Assembly: GCA_963575745.1 (NCBI GenBank)
Contig: CAUYUJ010003619.1
Location: 1 to 64,000, forward strand
Direction: 5' to 3'
Source of the DNA: Prorocentrum cordatum
Lineage: Eukaryota; Sar; Dinophyceae; Prorocentrales; Prorocentraceae
Length of the DNA stretch: 64,000 nt
Part shown: piece by piece, positions 30,301-38,339 of the stretch
Numbering within the stretch: the stretch's first letter is position 1
Layout of the letters: every line of letters starts with the position of its first letter
Made by a program: the position numbers and the translations under genes
Notes under the pieces: generated by a model
Told to the model about the DNA's origin: nothing
The model's input: only the letters and a program-made list of their open reading frames with translations
Databases searched by the model: none

Positions 30301-30732
30301 TGCCTCCTCGGCGTCGCGCGCTACGCCGACGACACCGAGCGCACCTGCTGGGCCGTCCTCGCTTACGCGCTGTACATGGTCACGAACCGGAGGCGCAACC
30401 TGCCGTCGCCACCAACAGGCAGTATAGAAATGACCATCCAAGAAGTGATCCAGCAGTGCCGGGGGGCGGTCGACGGGCATGCTGCCTCCGCGCGGCGCTT
30501 AAACGCGCTGTGGCGCGCACCGCAAACTCCAGCCAACCCGCCCGCGCGAGCCCGCCGCCCACGGGGCTCAGGGGTGACGGCCGGCTCGCGCACAGACCCG
30601 TTTTCGCTCGCTGGCAGAGGCTCCGGTGGGCCATCCAGGTGGCGTAGAGGAGGCCTCCTGCAGACTGTTTTTACAGCTCCCTCTGCAGCTGTCGATGCTG
30701 CTCCTGGCACGCCCAACCGCGGCGAGGCGTAG
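24379..30732 (+). CDS. LINE polyprotein: N-terminal region, APE endonuclease, reverse transcriptase, CCHC knuckle (2117 aa)
   Basis: Nicks target DNA and copies the element RNA into it. The first in-frame ATG inside the element is 24379 (MVPPTGLGS); the frame is open upstream to 24085, but that part is flanking DNA and the TSD. Residues 1-800 are of unknown function; a piece around 559-655 (LQVVLRFSGEL, then GDVLLQVRHRDEV and GRIVLEV) has an RRM-like alternation, a weak guess. A Ser/Arg/Pro linker follows. Endonuclease about 824-1065: N830, E863 (ALQETH), GDFN with D977, SRLDRIYTN; the final SDH motif reads EWH with H1060, so the Asp is replaced by Trp. RT about 1345-1620: NTAPGPDGLP, RPLSIVNTD, GFIRGRS, D1493 in FDFAAAFPS, RGIRQGCPL, FADD with D1587/D1588. 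C1935-C1939-H1948-C1952 forms CX3CX8HX3C. No frameshift or stop. Confidence 0.93.
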   Translation: MVPPTGLGSSAAPLPTPPGLQPTQDVPEGDGQGAAVGSRFETAVRDFIDSEVMLNFDYMSVDAMGDGATATGSPPWVALCRDLSLLGYDLHLDDGWDRLGLCKMEGPAPDKALVLRRAGLLGDLLHSVADGPLTEPEREIKRNWISRATEAHQQCLNELKEVLRVRKLQKVAKDRLPRWAEAEPAVVEHLVHEAGIPCTCLLNLSRIIRARPPTAATHIFPSPEDARDVSGKLLQGGDTFLQTMATMAGRGIMLWAPGEKEDLGRLCGGVAKAAMQGVPLNLFVVVPLDPRPGCHSPWQFGDTWTHDLLQAQSRWAPFVQTISFSHEPMKIVVSGLHAPMHQIKSLCMVHLSSTSGSGTWGMMRSRGLIGSVPDAPMVVLDIAEKDELTLLGLLGQVPRDFVTSWQGPAKAASSTPQERRLLYTGRLTQGGNWAARVSLLRLKAIFEAMDVIIGLYTTYSLKEAVLIDITRPAAAIKVQELLEDAVLVSPRLLLARTTASEIQWRAAVDSAFQDNDDAYVERVRYRPSSGGGVLAMVPALAETRALRRNANRAPDGRELQVVLRFSGELVGGRFSEVHTFMALAREAAGLPLHPQAVEELTTVYQWKPLVDARAGWRGDVLLQVRHRDEVKDMFQRLEGKAIDVAGQGRIVLEVIPHVSLLEMVRAAGEDAAAHWRSRWPRGHLEFDAGGAPGMQWDHCLLLRRLHIQYGLVAQHWEPLPSRPDEPRGYVMQVSPTGDARTTSSYIPSSSSPSSACCAPRARRRRARPDPRDAEDPIDAGPRRRRRICLSLEAGLSSPPPPSSGARCGVVAEAANDLFPYRGDWSLASWNAQGLMASSILRQQVKMRRARRLAVSQDMLALQETHGNLGKCASLRTPSDCQAFWSHGAAGGAGVGLWIKKRFLDALQGNHGGHDWLEPVPGRAAVLRCWGGAGRLQIGIVYLRTGNSGGRRERISTIRQLTEVMACWGHSLQLVVGDFNFVVNDEDRLSGDPPAFTGGGDAAEAKEADALLRRLHLAELEQPEYTYRFADCRSRLDRIYTNMERWEWLDRDIGSVALEWHDYTSRRRPVAGYRRGEHPADTDDGERPLDARDVGGPQWRRRVKIDYLARLRDVDGNATGIQRLLHLKASITKVTVQIRRERPRQPARLTSKDKLAWAMRYLRAVEGGHSRRAAETLQAFPELADRAAACRRGHRNGDFTDWLLDLARSAVTEDLAEVRRMQEEGGDLGARRGKENIIRQLKRLHGGETGTIKAMRDRCGKVYTEPARMAQLLQEHWEEVFTCQGINRELLTSWLEDVYPPATAHEQERKRDADGVGAWRGGLPPPGSQAWEVRRKDLERAIKISKNTAPGPDGLPYKVWRELGDFGLDVLWDAMQDLHAPEALQLLQEAYEGDHEFNAGVLVCLPKAPVGATDDGEQVYDASGTRPLSIVNTDNRLMCGAARIRWEKMFRAWVSNMQKGFIRGRSMLSNVLTIDHAAMKISLQCSRGALVLFDFAAAFPSVEREFLFTYLRWLGMPDRQLHFVETLYDRTLAAVRLAGHDGHRFLMTRGIRQGCPLPPLIFAVVVDVLLRKLSRALGPPGAVRAFADDAAAAMADLFGALPSVARLFHEYAGISGLALNYAKTVVIPLWRQEEYPYEELRPFLQALDWGQVQLQGAAKYLGYLVGPARDDSAWAKAVAKWRQRAEAWSDKALGLQYTAMVYNVFCFSVLLFLAQLHPVPEAVAGQEEEVLLGIAKGPGNWATASDLWGMGERCGIGRSFHCLRAHGQAAMLRALHFEAWDDAPADVAKDLRRVLDSTTFGERFIFWQTWYRQSFAEGLVQNGERMAAKGITKDTIRARLCRGDDIERDRAMLKAHFQREAAKLNLPHFLGCWDARLAYKLKRWRLGESRHTLVRRQRESLERLGGLVAPRVAAATWGLAWNRWCTARRFQGARACVLGCGAGADSIEHYVGCRVGRAVSGRFLRLQGDYARRIRCLLGVARYADDTERTCWAVLAYALYMVTNRRRNLPSPPTGSIEMTIQEVIQQCRGAVDGHAASARRLNALWRAPQTPANPPARARRPRGSGVTAGSRTDPFSLAGRGSGGPSRWRRGGLLQTVFTAPSAAVDAAPGTPNRGEA

Positions 30733-31162
30733 TCGCAGTCCCCAGCAGTGCCGAGGACACTCCTCTTCTCCCTCCTCTCTCTCTCTCTCCTCCTCCTCCG
30801 TGGCCGGCGTCCAGCCGCGGCCGCTTAGCTAGCTACCCAGTTCCGCTCTTCGCATCCTCTGGCCTGCGGCCGGCGCAGGGGGAGGGGGGAATTACGTTGC
30901 TATTAGCGTGCTCAGTCTCTCTTTCAGGCCACGGTTCACTTCTTGAGTTTGCCTATCGCAGGTCGGCTCTTGGGGTGCTCCTGGTTTGCCTGGCGTGTCT
31001 TTGAATCGCATGGCGGCTGAGGTTGTAAGCAATATACAGATCATTTGCTGTATTGTATAATACTTCGCAGTGGCTGTAAGTGAGGAATAAAACGCCTCTC
31101 AAATGCAACCGTTTTTTCCGCCAGCGCTTGAGGAAGCAAGAAGAGAGTAGCGATATAAAAAA
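30733..31162 (+). other. LINE 3' untranslated region
   Basis: Begins with a TCTCTC/CCTCCT patch, then unique sequence, ending GCGATATAAAAAAA before the TSD. AATAAA occurs at 31086 (GAGGAATAAAACG) as a possible poly(A) signal. Confidence 0.75.
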
Positions 31163-31182
31163 AATGCCTTGACCATGGCAGT
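31163..31182 (+). repeat. Target-site duplication, right copy
   Basis: AATGCCTTGACCATGGCAGT, identical to 24217-24236; its first As merge with the LINE tail. Confidence 0.92.
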
Positions 31183-31195
31183 AGGGGTTCCTTTT

Positions 31196-31525
31196 CCCCC
31201 CTTCTCCTTCTCCTCCTCCTCCTCCTCCTCCTCCTCCTCCTCCTCCTCCTCCCCGCCTCCTTCTCCTCCCGACTCTTCAAGAGCAGGATTGGCTCAAGGG
31301 GGGCCATCGACCCCTCATCGCCCACTCCTCGCCAGTCGGTGCCCACCATCAAGTGCTCAGCTGATCGCCCGCAGAAAGTCCCCATCGTCGGACCTCTCCT
31401 CCTCCTCCTCCTCCTCCTCCTCCTCCTCCTCCTCCTCCTCCTCGCCCTCCTCTTCCTCCTCCTCCTCCTCCTCCTCCTCCTCCTCCTCCTCCTCCTCGCC
31501 CTCCTCCTCCTCCTCCTCCCCTGCA
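31196..31525 (+). repeat. Two (TCC)n tracts with a unique spacer
   Basis: 31196-31262 and 31396-31522. The spacer holds TTGGCTCAAG at 31289, another exact 10-nt match to the spliced-leader end. Confidence 0.85.
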
Positions 31526-31654
31526 GCCACGTTGGCTCGAGAGCACGGAGGTGATCGGGGCGTTCGCCCGAGCGGGCGCCTCGCGCGCCGGCCGACCCGC
31601 GCGGCAGCAGCTCCCCCGGCCGCCGAGGCGTGCGGGCCCATGGCGTGCGCCGTT

Positions 31655-32330
31655 GCCGAGGAGGTCCCGGAGGGAACAACTCGACTGCACCTAAGAGTGA
31701 CCTCTCGCCGGAGATGCCTTTGGTGCGGGCCCCCCAGACCCCCTCGGGTAATGAAAAAATCATGACGGGAGGTTTTTCCTAATTTTCGGCCTTTGGGGCC
31801 CCTCACCGGCCCTCGGGAGCGTCAGAAAACGACTCAGGATGCAAAGCCGGTCATTGGGAAAGGGTCGGGACCTCTGGGGGTCGACGTAATGAAAAAATCA
31901 TTACGTCGGGGGTCTGGGAAGAGTGACCTTTCGCCGGAGATGCCTTTGGTGCGGGCCCAACGGGGTCCCCCGATCGCCGATTGCCGATGAGGTCCAGGAG
32001 GGAACAGCAGGATGCCGGAGAGAAGCTCGGGCCGGTCGCAAGGGGGGGGGATAGGGGAAGGGGGGGTTACGAAGTTTGCTGCACGCAGCTGGTTTCGGTC
32101 CCGCCGAGGGGCCCATTCCTCGATACATGGGCGCCTCCCGGCACCGATGAGGTCCAGGAGGGAACAACTCGATTGCACGTAAGAGTGACCTTTCGCCGGA
32201 GTGGCCTTTGGTGCGGGCCCAATGGGGTCCCCCGATCGCCGAGAGCGATGGGGCAGCAGCAGCAGCAGCAGCGGCGTGTCCAGGAGGGAACAACCTGATA
32301 CCGGAGAAAAACCCAATCAGAGTCCTTTAA
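31655..32330 (+). repeat. Reiterated AAGAGTGACCT unit
   Basis: AAGAGTGACCTYTCGCCGGA with GCCTTTGGTGCGGGCC occurs at 31692, 31919 and 32183; two copies are preceded by GAGGTCC.GGAGGGAACAACTCGA (31660, 32150), which also recurs at 31990 and 32278. A dispersed element sits between copies 1 and 2. (CAG)5 at 32256. Confidence 0.75.
31733..31918 (+). mobile_element. CAGACCCCC inverted-repeat element (best copy, 186 bp)
   Basis: Terminal CCCAGACCCCC / GGGGGTCTGGG. Subterminal hairpin words TAATGAAAAAATCATGACGG on the left and CGTAATGAAAAAATCATTACG on the right. Internal GGGGCCCCTCACCGGCCCTC and GGGTCGGGACCTCTGG. No ORF; a MITE-like non-autonomous element. Other copies: 21625, 23559, 44275, 45175, 54861, and a diverged one at 7162. 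Confidence 0.8.
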
Positions 32331-32506
32331 AAAAGACTCCTGTAATAAGAGTCTGTTCTAAAACTTTTTGATATAGCAATAGGCTGTAAGGCTATAAGGC
32401 TATTATAGGGCTATTGGGCTGCACGCCCGGGCAACCGGGCAACCCCGGGCACCCCCGGGCACCTCTCGGGCACCCGGGCGTGCAGCGAAAATCGGCGGTT
32501 GCCGAT

Positions 32507-32668
32507 GAGGTTCAGGAGGGGACAATAAAAACACAGGCACACTGTATCGTCGATCCCCCAGAAGATGTGGGAAAGAATATGGGGGGACGACAAAAGCCCA
32601 GAACATATGGGAACATAGGGGGAGGCGTGTTATTTGTGTCCATGTGTTTGTGCGTCCCTCTGGCCCCT
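32507..32668 (+). mobile_element. Family K copy 3, directly upstream of the cyclin exon
   Basis: GGAGGGGACAATAAAAACAC, CGTCGATCCCCCAGAAGATG, AACATATGGGAACATA, TTATTTGTGTCCATGTG. It ends where the exon begins, so it is likely intronic or forms the intron's 3' end. Confidence 0.6.
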
Positions 32669-32671
32669 TCA

Positions 32672-33300
32672 GAGGTGGAGGAGATGCTCGAGCTCTGCGG
32701 GGTGTCCACCCCCTGCCTCCGGAGCTGCGCGCTGCTCGAGGAGCGAATGGCGACGCCTGGTAAAGACGCCGAGCTGATTGCCGACGCTCGCAGGCTCGCC
32801 CTCGGGCAGACCCTCAGGTTCCTCGTGTCCGCCATCGCGGAGAGGTGGGCCGGGACCTCGAGTGCTGTCTGCCTCCAGAAGCTGTGGTTCGACAGCATGC
32901 ACCTGTGCGACATCCTGGCGGCCCGCGGCCTGGACTTCGCCCACCGGGCCACATCGCACGCGACCGCGGTGCTGAGGATATTGTGGAAGGCCGAGGATGC
33001 CACGCGCACGCTGCCCAGCGGCTGTCTCTCGGCGCTGACGGAGGTGCTCTGGAGGCACGGCGTGGCCGCAGAGCCCGCGCTACCAGAGGACATCGACAGC
33101 GCCGAGCGCAGCATCTTGCACTGCCTGGGCTGGCAGATCTGGCTCCCGTCGCTCCACTGGTGGCTAGCCGCGTTCTTCTCGCGGCTCAGGCTGGGTCGGA
33201 CGATAGGGAGGGACTTGCACAGGGGCGCGGGGTCGAAGCCCGCTGCCATGCAGCTGGCCTCGGCCTCGCAGCCCAGCGCTCTCCTCAAATGCATTGGCTC
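32672..33300 (+). CDS. Cyclin-box exon of a host gene (partial)
   Basis: The open frame after GCCCCTTCAG (acceptor at 32671-32672) encodes about 205 residues of non-repetitive protein. LALGQTLRFLVSAIAERW, QKLWFDSMHLCDILAARGLD, TSHATAVLRILWKAEDA and DIDSAERSILHCLGWQIWLP followed by LHWWLAAFFSRL follow the helices of a cyclin N-terminal box; the last segment (E..IL..LGW.IWLP....WL.AF..RL) is the most diagnostic. Cyclins bind and activate CDKs. The protein's start and end are missing. The 3' limit is unclear; after about 33305 the sequence matches a repeat also at 18690-18770, so the exon must stop before that. Other cyclin-fold proteins cannot be excluded. Confidence 0.55.
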
Positions 33301-33894
33301 CTCCGGCGCCAGGAGGCTCTGGAGAAACCAGCTACATGAGCCGATTCGCTGCCCCGCCCTTGTTGTGTACGCCTCTTGTTGTGTGGGGTCGGAGGATTCC
33401 GCCGCATCGACGATGCATCGGCGATGCGGCTCGATGTGGAGGCCGACTTTCTCCACGCCGATGCATCGCCGACGTCGCCAGTGCATCGGTGGTGCATCGA
33501 CGATACATCGACGATGCGGCGTGATCCTCCGACCTCGTCTACACTTCAGGCGATGCTTAAGAAAACTTAAATGTTCGGCCAGAGTCTCGATTACTCTTAA
33601 TGTTTCAATGTAAATCCTAAGATGTTAATAGAAATTGCGGGTGTTTGTTCAAGTTGTGAGACTATGAATTTCTTAACCCATGATTTCGCAAGCATCTCGC
33701 ATGGTCTACTCTTGACCCCACGCGGGAGGACTCTTGCTCTGCCGGGTGTCACCGCTCGGAGCAGGGCGAGTCGAGGCAGCGGCAGCTCCAAGAGTCGGTC
33801 CCCGGGCTCCTCCTGGGGGTTCCCAGCGCGCCCGTCTTCCGGGCTGCGCCCGCCGTGGCCTCGAGGAAGGCCGGCCACTGTCGTCTCGGCTGAC
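33301..33894. other. Repeat fragment, CATCG repeats, then unique sequence
   Basis: 33307-33365 matches the AATCAGCT hairpin segment of 18690-18770. 33405-33520 has GATGCATCGNCGATGCG words as at 23750. No exon recognised further on. Confidence 0.5.
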
Positions 33895-34010
33895 CCTCCT
33901 CCTCCTCCTCCTCCTCCTCCTCCTCTCCCTTCTCCCCCCTCCTCCTCCTCCTCCTCCTCCTCCTCCTCCTCCTCCTCCTCCTCCTCCTCCTCCTCCTCCT
34001 CCTCCTCTCT
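33895..34010 (+). repeat. (TCC)n tract
   Basis: CTCCTCC, 115 bp, one CTTCTCCCCCC interruption. Confidence 0.9.
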
Positions 34011-34069
34011 GCTATGCACTTCTGCTCGCCAGGCCGCGTGTTCACCCCACCCGGCTGCGCCGACAGTGT

Positions 34070-34280
34070 TCCAACCTACTTCAGCCTTGCTCACCAGAAA
34101 GAATTCCGAGCGCCCCCAAAAAAGTACCGAAACTCAAGGGTGTTCACGTGGCGGGCCCTGGGAGACACTCGCCCCACACTCTTTCGACACTCTTTCGACA
34201 CTCGTTTGACACTTTCCTGGGTGCTCGAAATTATTTCTGGGATGTGGTCCTTAAGTAGGATGGGAACACCATAACTCTGA
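34070..34280 (+). mobile_element. Family M copy 2
   Basis: CCTACTTCAGCCTTGCTCAC, GGCCCTGGGAGACACTCGCC, GGGTGCTCGAAATTATTTCT, GGGATGTGGTCCTTAAG. Contains a small CTCTTTCGACA triplication. Compare 12209 and 42655. Confidence 0.65.
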
Positions 34281-34300
34281 ACGTGCACAGCCCACACCCC

Positions 34301-34396
34301 TTGATGGGCTTGTTTTCTTCCACCCCCACCACCAGAAGTTGGAGGGGGGAAGGAGGTGGAGGACGAGGAGGAGGAAGGAGGACGAAGAGGAGGAGG
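34301..34396. mobile_element. Palindromic triplet-core element P4, left half
   Basis: TTGATGGGCTTGTTTTCTTC CACC start, CACCAGAAGTTGGAGG, then GGA core to GGACGAAGAGGAGGAGG. The right half, starting with the same 17-mer, is at 40592-40669; the LINE lies between. Confidence 0.7.
34380..34396. repeat. 17-bp TSD of the minus-strand LINE, left copy
   Basis: GGACGAAGAGGAGGAGG, repeated at 40592-40608. GGACGAAGAGG is not part of the periodic GGA repeat, which supports a real duplication. Confidence 0.65.
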
Positions 34397-34483
34397 GTTC
34401 CAAGGGTTCCGATGACGACGAAGGGCTCCGAGAACGAGGCACCAAGCCAGAAACACGAGAATCATGAGCGCTAATTCCGAAAA

Positions 34484-35565
34484 TCAGCTACGCGAGGTGA
34501 TTGGCACAGGCTTGTGAAACCCATTTCCTATCTTTTCGCCTGACGGGCCCTTCTCCTGGATAAGGTACTTCCTCTTAAAGTGCCTCGGAGAACCCAGGGG
34601 TGGTCTACCCTTACACGGTCTGGCTATCATATACGCTCTACTGACGCAACGAGCAGTACAATCTACACACCAAACCATCGGGCCCGTTTTCCAGAGGCGG
34701 TGCGTCTCATGAGCCGCTTGGACCTCCTTAGGGGATCCTCCACAGCTCAAGTTCAAATGATCACACCTGCGAGCACGACTATCTCCGCACCTCGTGCAAG
34801 CCCATCTACGTTTGCGTTTGAACCTACGCACTAGATGCCCTTTATCGTCACTCAGAGTGAGCCCGATCGGTCTCTCAACATACTCCTTCACTACAACATC
34901 TGCCCATGTTGCCCTCGAGCAGCGGCGCAGGATGCGCAGCACAGTTTTCAGTGCCAACGCCGCCGCATGCTCACGCATCTGGCGAGCTCGCTCTTGAGGA
35001 ATGCCCCTGGGGTGCATAGCCGCACCGCATTTCGCGTAGAAGTCCAGCTGCTTGTTGCCGTGCCAGTAGGCCAAAGGAATATGCAGTTTGTTCGCTTTTG
35101 TCTGTGACAGGTGCGACTGAATCCACTCGACGTCGATCTCTTGTGCACCAACATCCCCCGCTGCATTCCAGAAGTGTACCCATAACTCTGCATACCGGTG
35201 GTCAGGGTGTGTGTCATAAGGATATCCAGCCTGCCAGCCGATGCGCAGCTCCTTGAAATCCGTGATCAGGTGCAGCGGCCCTTGTGACTTGTGTAGAAAG
35301 GCTTGCCTCGCGGCAGACAACTCTGTTGCACCTGAGGTCTGCCATGGAAGCGGTACTGGCCCAGACGTTGCCGCAACAATGTTGCCAACTTCACAGTGTT
35401 GGCAACGGTGCCACTTGTTGCGGCGACGTTGCCAACAACGTTGCCGCAACAGCGTTGACGAAACTCACAGTGTGGAGCGATACAGCTGCCATCCACACAC
35501 AACTCCACTGATGAGCCCTGACACAGTGCACATATGCCAGCGAATAGTGCGGTGCTCAACTGCAT
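34484..35565 (-). pseudogene. LINE RNase H domain and C-terminus
   Basis: ELCVDGSCIAP near 35500 gives the first Asp. After an odd insertion and a frame change, ATELSAARQAF (Glu), PLHLITDFKELRIGWQAGYP (Asp) and LAYWHGNKQLDFYAKCGAAM (last Asp) follow. A Cys/His-rich basic tail (WACTRCGDSRARRCDHLNLSC) comes next and the frame ends at 34484. RNase H would degrade the template RNA. Confidence 0.7.
35375..35462 (-). repeat. GTTGC/GCAAC self-complementary insertion in RNase H
   Basis: TGCCGCAACAATGTTGCCAA and ACGTTGCCAACAACGTTGCC plus GTGTTGGCAACGG: a cluster of CGTTGCC/GGCAACG words that can fold in many ways. It falls between the first Asp and the Glu of RNase H, where such domains normally have a short strand, and seems a later expansion. 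Confidence 0.6.
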
Positions 35566-36433
35566 CTGGTACTTGAAACAGCGGGTCTGTAAAGAGGCCT
35601 TTGCACAGCATCATCGTGCACGGGTGGCCCTGCCCATATTCATTGCGCCCCCACCTCATGAGCTTTCTTTCATATCCGCTCCAATATTGCTGTTCCTTGG
35701 GGTGCCCATCACAACGAAAGCACCTGCGCAAGTCAGTTCCCGCCTCAGCACCACACATCTCGCAAATCGGTATGTCCGCCGCTTGAACTGCATGCAACCT
35801 CACTTGATTCAAGACACCTCCAGCTAGCCACCTACGTAGTAGGTCAGCTCCCTTGAAGTCCATTTTGCGTCTGAGTTCAGCAGTCTCCTGGACAGCTGGC
35901 CCCAGAATCGGCGGCCCAGTGGGCCCCTTCATTCCACGACTGCCAGGAACTGCCTCCAGAAGACGCCTTGTGGTGGATACATTGATCAAGTTCCTCAGTG
36001 TGCCGACTCTGATTTCATCCAGCTCAACTTTTGAGCCACGCTCTGCGAACCAACGATTCCAACTCTCGGCTCTCGAACCCATCAGTCGAAGAGCCAAGTG
36101 TGCTGCTCCAGCTTGTCCCTGAACTGATTGCCAGGAGTGTGTATGGTTCTGCGCGTGTATGGATGCCAGGGCCACCGCCTTCGGATTGACCCACTGCTCC
36201 CAATTTGCTTTGAGCCAATACACCAACGGGCACCCGTCCGCAATGAACGTCGGGTCTGACCGAGGACAGTGCGACAGCAGAAACTCCATCGTCATGTTTC
36301 TTTCCCGCGCTGGTCCGAACTGAGCATGTCCTGAATTCGCTCTGACCTTCTGCAGCTGCATGCCGCTCATGCCCTGGACCTTCGCCGTGTAGCCAATAGA
36401 TGCTAGCCCTCCATAGCGGAAGAGCTCACCCAT
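35465..36433 (-). pseudogene. LINE post-RT region with Cys-rich motif
   Basis: A 322-codon open stretch of non-repetitive protein. IPICEMCGAEAGTDLRRCFR CDGHP is a likely zinc-binding segment (CX2C...CX2C). The N-terminal part (SGMQLQKVRANSGHAQFGPA) is thumb or linker. It ends in a premature stop at 35465, in frame with the following 34484-35449 block. Confidence 0.65.
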
Positions 36434-36597
36434 CTGTTTGCCACCAGCCTCCGAAATTTCGGTACTCTGCGCCCTACAGCAGCAACTCGTCCTCGGTGTG
36501 TGGGTATCCTTGCACCTCCTCCCATGCGTCGGGCATGTCCAAGCTGCCTGACCACGCTAGCTTGTCGGAAGGCCTACTCACTCAATGCCAGTTCAGT

Positions 36598-37484
36598 TTA
36601 TTTTGCCATCATCGGTGTCGTCGCAATGACGTGCACCTTGTTCGGACTCAGCTCCAAGCCCAGCTTGACCAGGAGCCTGCACACCAGCTTCACCGCCGCT
36701 ATGACGATCAGAACTGCATCCTTCTCTGTTCCCGACGCTTGCAAGCTCCCATCATTTACGGCTACGCTGATAGTGTGAGAGGGCCACAACGTGTACACCT
36801 GATCCCAGGCGCCCCACCTGAAGAAGTTCATCACGGTGGTAACATCTGAGCAGCTTGCTCTAACCCCTTGGTTCGCGCTGATGAACCTGGAAGCTATCTC
36901 ACCAAATTTTAGGCCCCTTCTTCCCGCGTGCGTCTTGATGACCATAACAAGTCTTCTCTTTGGAAACCCATGCCTGCGACCGATCCCCCAAAGAGCAGCA
37001 TGTGCAATCTTCTCAAAGGCTTTCTTCAAGTCAAGCATGACCGTGGCCGAATGCCTCATGAGCGCCCTCCCTGCCTCTGCCAAGACTGACTGTGCCCAAA
37101 CCGCTCCCCCCGAGCTTTTGCCAGCCGTAGCATAGTGGCACGGCCGAACATGTTCTCGTAGCCGACCTTGCTGAACATGTCGGCGACACCTGTCGTTTAC
37201 TCTGCGCGCGTCCGTCATCAAACCGATCAACCTGTGCCCCGTTCAGGCTTTGGGAGCTTCGGTAACGCTATGTTCTTCATGTGCCTGGGAACTTCGATGG
37301 CCCTCTCAGCGCCCTCCATCACGCTACTGAAAGCGCGACGGCAATCATCCGGTAACAACACCATGTTCCTGGTCCCCAGGTTATCGATGCCTGAGGCTGT
37401 CTCCCTCTTGGATGTTAGCCCTGTCTTGCGAATCTGACCAACTTGAAGAGGTTCCATCTGCCCGTCGTCGCTGAAATCCTGCAA
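36598..37484 (-). pseudogene. LINE reverse transcriptase, catalytic Asp lost
   Basis: Minus frame pieces give NIALPKLPKPERGTG and, after a frame change, IGLMTDARRV, SATVMLDLKKAFEKIAHAAL (motif A, near 37035) and FISANQGVRASCSDVT (the QG box). The F/YxDD box at 36743-36764 reads AVNDG: the first Asp is Asn. Enough remains to recognise an RT, but it cannot be active. Confidence 0.8.
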
Positions 37485-38339
37485 GCGAAGTCCTCCCCCA
37501 AATGAGTCTGCGTCAGGTTCGTGATTTCATATCTGGAGCCATTGCAGAAGGTCCGCGTCGAGCGTGGTCGCGTGCGGTTTGATGCCCGTGTTGGGGTGGA
37601 CTTCAGCTTGCGTCCACACTGTTGGTCATTTGCTCCATTTGTGTGCCGTGGCCTGCTCCTGATCGATGGGTTTTGCGACTGCCTGTCTCCATTCCTTCAC
37701 GCGCTGCTTAGCATGCTGCTGCTCCAACTTAGTGGCCTCTTGCGCCGCAAACCAACTGCAGTCGCGTAGCCATTCGTCTTCCCAGCACCACTCAGATTCG
37801 AGCCGACACCAGAAGACAAACCAAGCACTTCCCCTGTCCAAATTCTTACGTCTGAGATTCTGGAGCGCCCGCAATATTTGCGTCACGAACTGCAAGTCCA
37901 GCTCCCGCTTTCTCTTGAGTGCATGCATGAGATCCTGGATGGCCATGGTCGCTCTTCTCCAGGTTCTCGAAACCGGATCTCATTCAGCTCCTCGTCCTTG
38001 TGCTTTCTTCGCCGCCGCCGCCAACTTGACATGCGGGTCCAATAACTCACCTCTCCCAGCGGTAGCTCGGCGCTTGTTATCTGGTAGATGGTATCTGTCA
38101 GCCAGCTCATACTCTGCCAACGTCATCCATTGCTGAAAGCACCAATTTAAATCTTGCGCGTCTCGTGCGCGTTCGCATTCTCCGTGTACCTGAGCGTGCG
38201 AAGGTGGCCCCCTAGGCGCTCCCAGGGGACACTCCTTGGGGAACTTCTTTGGCATGACAATCTGCTGTTCCATAGCTGCTCCTGGCCCTGTCTCAAGCTC
38301 AAGCAGAACGCCCCAATGTGTCGCCAAGCTGAGCCCCTC
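37485..38339 (-). pseudogene. LINE region between endonuclease and RT
   Basis: Charged helical pieces in shifting frames: LRALQNLRRKNLDRGSAWFV, EATKLEQQHAKQRVKEWRQA, LNWCFQQWMTLAEYELADRY. Likely the linker of the polyprotein. No domain recognised. Confidence 0.5.

Larger units (their letters stand above)
24237..31162 (+). mobile_element. Full-length non-LTR retrotransposon (LINE), 6.9 kb
   Basis: Bounded by a 20-bp TSD, starting with GGCTCAAG and ending with ATATAAAAAAA. It holds one long intact ORF with an APE-type endonuclease, an RT and a C-terminal zinc knuckle, a 142-bp 5' leader and a 430-bp 3' UTR. The intact frame and perfect TSD indicate a recent insertion by target-primed reverse transcription. 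No other element interrupts it. It differs from the minus-strand LINE at 34397-40591: no N-terminal zinc ribbon and no RNase H. Confidence 0.95.

Noticed and set aside
31289-31298. TTGGCTCAAG as a second spliced-leader relic
   Set aside because: An exact 10-nt match, but no retroposed sequence or boundary follows; it is near what chance allows in 64 kb on two strands.
35500-36849. Plus-strand frames over the minus-strand LINE
   Set aside because: Shadows of the LINE coding strand; the RT, RNase H and Cys motifs read only on the minus strand.
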